In this document: positions 61,316 through 64,000 of the stretch, piece by piece
Position numbering within the stretch: position 1 is the first letter of the stretch
How the letters are laid out: every line of letters begins with the position of its first letter
Position numbers and translations under genes: made by a program
DNA from: Kribbella sp. VKM Ac-2569
GTDB taxonomy: Bacteria; Actinomycetota; Actinomycetes; Propionibacteriales; Kribbellaceae
DNA: 64,000 nt
Direction: 5' to 3'
Assembly (NCBI RefSeq): GCF_004216905.1
Contig: NZ_SGXJ01000002.1
Location: forward strand, 186,001 to 250,000
Notes under the pieces: generated by a model
Databases searched by the model: none
What the model saw: the letters and a program-made list of their open reading frames with translations, nothing else
What the model was told of the DNA's origin: nothing

Positions 61316-61328
61316 TAGGGTGGATGCC
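61316..61328 (+). promoter_or_regulatory. -10 box placed for a leaderless methyltransferase transcript
   Basis: TAGGGT (61317-61322 region) lies about six to seven bases before GTG 61329. This is the same arrangement as at 5480 and 11412. Confidence 0.5.
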
Positions 61329-62102
61329 GTGAGTGACATCGACTGGGGCAAGGGCAGCTACGAACCGACCGCGGCGGACCTACTGCCCGCAGCTCGGGAG
61401 CTGGTGACGGCGGCGAACGTCCGACCCGGTGAGCACGTGGTCGACGTCGGCGCGGGCACCGGCAACGTCGCCCTCCTCGCCGCCGACCTCGGCGCCCGCG
61501 TCACCGCGGTCGAGCCGGCCGCCCGGCTCCGCGAGGTGATCGCCGAGACCGCCCTGGACCGCGACCTGACAGTCGTCGACGGCAGGGCCGCGTCGATCCC
61601 CCTGCCGGACTCGTCCGCCGACGTGATCCTGTCCAACTTCGCCGTCATCTTCGCCCCCGACCCCGCCGCGGCCTTCACCGAACTCGCCCGCGTCGCAAAG
61701 CCGACCGGCCGCATCCTGCTGACCACGTGGCAACCGGGCGTCCTCAGCAAGCTCGTCGGCGTCCTCATCGCCGCGCTCCGCGAAGTCACCGGCGGCGACA
61801 TGGGCACCCCGTTCAACTGGCACGACCCGAACGCCCTGTCCGAGCTGCTCGCTCCCCACGGCTTCGCCGTCTCCGGCAGAACCCTCGACCTCGACATCGT
61901 GACAGCCTCCGCCGCCGAGTACTGGGACACCCGCATCGCCACCCACCCCCTAGGCATAGAAACGCTGCCCATCCTTAAGAAGGCAGGTCGCCTCGAAGAG
62001 GTCCGCAACCGCGTCCTGGGCATGATCGACGAGGACTGGACCACCTCAACCGGCCAGGTGCGCCTGAAGGCGCAGTACCTCCTGGCAACGGCGGTGCGCT
62101 GA
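61329..62102 (+). CDS. Class I SAM-dependent methyltransferase
   Basis: A 257-residue Rossmann methyltransferase: motif I VVDVGAGTGNVAL (about residues 38-50), acidic end of the second strand VEPAARL, motif post-I GRAASIPLPDSSADVILSNFAVIF and LARVAKPTGRILLTTW. The pattern is that of UbiE/Methyltransf_11 small-molecule enzymes. The substrate is unknown. GTG 61329 is chosen as the leaderless start; the frame to 61266 overlaps the -10. It is divergent from the chitinase. Confidence 0.88.
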   Translation: MSDIDWGKGSYEPTAADLLPAARELVTAANVRPGEHVVDVGAGTGNVALLAADLGARVTAVEPAARLREVIAETALDRDLTVVDGRAASIPLPDSSADVILSNFAVIFAPDPAAAFTELARVAKPTGRILLTTWQPGVLSKLVGVLIAALREVTGGDMGTPFNWHDPNALSELLAPHGFAVSGRTLDLDIVTASAAEYWDTRIATHPLGIETLPILKKAGRLEEVRNRVLGMIDEDWTTSTGQVRLKAQYLLATAVR

Positions 62103-62245
62103 CTGGCAGGTTTTCGCCAGCGGCTAGTTGAAGCCAAAACCGTGTGGTCGGAGCGGTGGATTGGCAGGCTCTTCGGCGTCCGAGCTCGGGGGCGGGCGGC
62201 CGGGGCTACAGCCACGGCCAGGACAACATGCCGTGGAGGCATCAC

Positions 62246-64000
62246 GTGAACCATCCGAACCTGCGTCGGCGCGTCGCACTGCTTGCAGGCGCCGCGCTGA
62301 TCACCACCGCCTTGGTGGCTCCACCAGGCTCCGCTGCACCAGGAATAGATGCGCCGTCCAGCAGCCGTTTCACCTTCGCACCCGGGCGGTACGTCGTAAC
62401 GCTGGCCGACAAGCCGCTCGCGACGTACCAGGGTGGCGTGACTGGGCTCAAGGCCACCAAGCCGGCAGCTGGTCGCAAGGTCGAGGTCAACAGCACCAGC
62501 GGGAAGGCGTACCGCGCCTACCTGACCGGCAAGCACGCACAGGTCGCTGCGAAGGTCGGAGCCCACGTCGACCACGACTACTCGACCACACTGAACGGCT
62601 TCGCCGCTTCGCTCACCTCGAAGCAGGTCAACGAGCTCACCAAGACCCCTGGTGTGATGGCCGTCGTACCCGACCAACTGCACGTCCTCCTGGACGACCG
62701 CAACCCGACCGACTTCCTGAAGCTGTCCGGCCAGACCGGCGTGTGGAACAAGCTCGGCGGTACGGCGACCGCGGGCCAGGGTGTCGTCGTAGGTGTGGTC
62801 GACACCGGCATCTGGCCCGAGAGCGCATCGCTGTCCGGTCCCAAGCTCGGCACCGAGCCGCCGACGGATGCGGACCCCTACCGTCCGTACCTGTCCGGCT
62901 CGACGACTGTGATGCAGAAGGCCGACGGCAGCACGTTCACCGGCAGCTGCGAGGCCGGTCAGGACTTCACCGCCGACCTGTGCAACACCAAGCTGATCAG
63001 TGCGAAGTACTTCGGCGACGGGTGGCTCAGCCTGGTCCCGCCGGACCGGCGTGCCGACTACGAGTCGCCGCGCGACGGCGAGGGCCACGGGACGCACACC
63101 GCGACCACCGCGGCCGGCCGAGCTGACGTGGACGTCGTACTGGGTGGCCGTGACCTCGGTACCGTCACTGGCGTCGCACCGGCCGCCAAGATCGCCGTCT
63201 ACAAGGCGCTCTGGTCCGGCAAGGCGACCCAAGACTCAGGTGGTCTCACGTCCGACATCGTCGCTGCTATCGACCAGGCAGTCGCAGACGGCGTCGATGT
63301 CATCAACTACTCGGTCGGCTCGATCTTCGAGTCCCCAGCCACGGACCCGATCCAGCTGGCGTTCCTGTCCGCTGCGTCAGCAGGTGTCTTCGTCTCCGCA
63401 GCCGGTGGCAACTCCGGCCCGGACGCGTCGACGCTCGACAACACCTCTCCCTGGGTGACCACGGTCGGCGCCACCACGGTCGCGCCGTGGTCCGGGACTG
63501 TTGTGCTGGGCAACGGCCAGAAGTACTCCGGTGTGAGCACGACGGTGACGTCGCCGACGGGCAGCAAGCCGCTCGTCAACGGAGCTGCAGTCAAGAAGGA
63601 GGGCGTGAGCGACGCAGACGCGCTCATCTGCCTGGCGAACACCCTCGACCCGGGCAAGACGGCCGGCAAGATCGTCGCGTGCGACCGCGGTATCAGTGCC
63701 CGTGTCGACAAGTCCGCCGAGGTACAGCGCGCCGGTGGCGTCGGAATGGTGCTGCTGAACCTCTTCGACCAGGACGTGGTCGGCGACTCCCACGTCGTAC
63801 CGACTGTGCACCTGAACGCCCCGGGCTCGCTGTCGGTGAAGTCCTACGCGTCGCAGGCAGATGCAACGGCTGAACTCGTACCGGGCAACCAGACCAGCTC
63901 CACTACGCCGTACCCGCAGATGGCCGACTTCTCGTCGCGTGGCCCGTCCCTGTCGAGCAACGGCAACCTGTTGAAGCCTGACCTCGCTGCACCAGGTGTG
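62246..64000 (+). CDS. Secreted subtilisin-like serine protease with PA domain (3' end outside window)
   Basis: The frame is open to the window end (585 codons visible). Signal peptide about residues 1-31, an I9-type inhibitor propeptide (about 45-150, GRYVVTLADKPLATYQ), then the S8 domain with catalytic Asp186 (VVDTGIW), His281 (GHGTHT) and oxyanion Asn389 (AGGNSGP). A PA insert at about 430-540 is the arrangement of plant-type (cucumisin-like) subtilases. DLAAPGV at the edge directly precedes the catalytic Ser loop GTSMA expected next. GTG 62246 has GGAGG six bases upstream. It is probably a secreted endopeptidase. Confidence 0.93.
   Translation, partial: MNHPNLRRRVALLAGAALITTALVAPPGSAAPGIDAPSSSRFTFAPGRYVVTLADKPLATYQGGVTGLKATKPAAGRKVEVNSTSGKAYRAYLTGKHAQVAAKVGAHVDHDYSTTLNGFAASLTSKQVNELTKTPGVMAVVPDQLHVLLDDRNPTDFLKLSGQTGVWNKLGGTATAGQGVVVGVVDTGIWPESASLSGPKLGTEPPTDADPYRPYLSGSTTVMQKADGSTFTGSCEAGQDFTADLCNTKLISAKYFGDGWLSLVPPDRRADYESPRDGEGHGTHTATTAAGRADVDVVLGGRDLGTVTGVAPAAKIAVYKALWSGKATQDSGGLTSDIVAAIDQAVADGVDVINYSVGSIFESPATDPIQLAFLSAASAGVFVSAAGGNSGPDASTLDNTSPWVTTVGATTVAPWSGTVVLGNGQKYSGVSTTVTSPTGSKPLVNGAAVKKEGVSDADALICLANTLDPGKTAGKIVACDRGISARVDKSAEVQRAGGVGMVLLNLFDQDVVGDSHVVPTVHLNAPGSLSVKSYASQADATAELVPGNQTSSTTPYPQMADFSSRGPSLSSNGNLLKPDLAAPGV

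Noticed and set aside
62128..63126. 332-codon plus frame overlapping the subtilase
   Set aside because: Arg/Gly-rich shadow in another frame; the correct frame from GTG 62246 shows the complete S8 motifs and is open to the window end.

Overview
The window is about 64 kb of very GC-rich DNA with short intergenic gaps, many 4-base ATGA/GTGA stop-start overlaps, GTG starts, apparently leaderless promoters and a large secreted glycoside-hydrolase repertoire. This fits a soil actinobacterium. The gene style, including the frequent GTAC tetranucleotide, suggests a Kribbella-like member of the Propionibacteriales, but that is an inference from reading and was not confirmed by any search. I saw no rRNA, tRNA, CRISPR array, insertion sequence, phage gene or replication origin, so it looks like ordinary chromosome with a carbohydrate-catabolic accessory character.

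Bases 1-6163 hold an inactive-type M16 peptidase subunit (cut by the left edge), a CBS-domain protein, a NarL-type two-component pair, an MFS exporter and an unknown protein. Bases 6153-9451 are a CUT1 sugar ABC transporter without its own ATPase. Bases 9643-14672 are a drug- or peptide-efflux neighbourhood: a YhgE-like membrane protein, a divergent TetR regulator with two operators, and a MacB/FtsX-type ABC pair. Bases 14694-21083 are housekeeping and stress genes: a phosphotransferase, an FMN reductase, DedA, a NagB-like deaminase, an SDR with a divergent TetR, an ABM-like protein, a VOC protein and a MerR regulator.

Bases 21208-25908 are three secreted polysaccharidases (GH18, GH30, GH16) that all carry a nearly identical CBM13 (ricin-B) module. 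They are followed by three tandem 72-74 bp palindromic repeats. Bases 26260-36046 are a ROK regulator, a LacI/CebR-like regulator and a five-gene peptide-type (Opp/Dpp) ABC operon ending in a GH1 beta-glucosidase. An almost identical LacI-box occurs upstream of both this operon and the GH16 glucanase, which suggests one beta-glucan regulon: secreted GH16/GH30 release oligosaccharides, the ABC system imports them and GH1 hydrolyses them.

Bases 40639-55084 form a galactoside island. A leftward operon (substrate-binding lipoprotein, two permeases, GH36 and GH27 alpha-galactosidases) is divergent from a rightward operon (SDR dehydrogenase, GntR/FCD regulator, galactonate dehydratase DgoD, mutarotase-like protein). 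Next come a secreted sialidase, a KDPG/KDPGal aldolase and a PfkB-type KDG/KDGal kinase. Together they spell out an oxidative De Ley-Doudoroff route from alpha-galactosides to pyruvate and glyceraldehyde-3-phosphate; only an obvious lactonase is missing. A secreted GH5 enzyme with a Cys-rich triple repeat and a cytoplasmic GH20 lie just before it.

Bases 55081-64000 hold an ArsR-SRPBCC-DHFR-like operon with a well-defined promoter/operator, a cNMP-domain histidine kinase coupled to a receiver/glutaredoxin-like/thioredoxin-reductase-like fusion that lacks the redox cysteines, a secreted GH18 chitinase, a methyltransferase and a subtilisin-like protease cut by the right edge.
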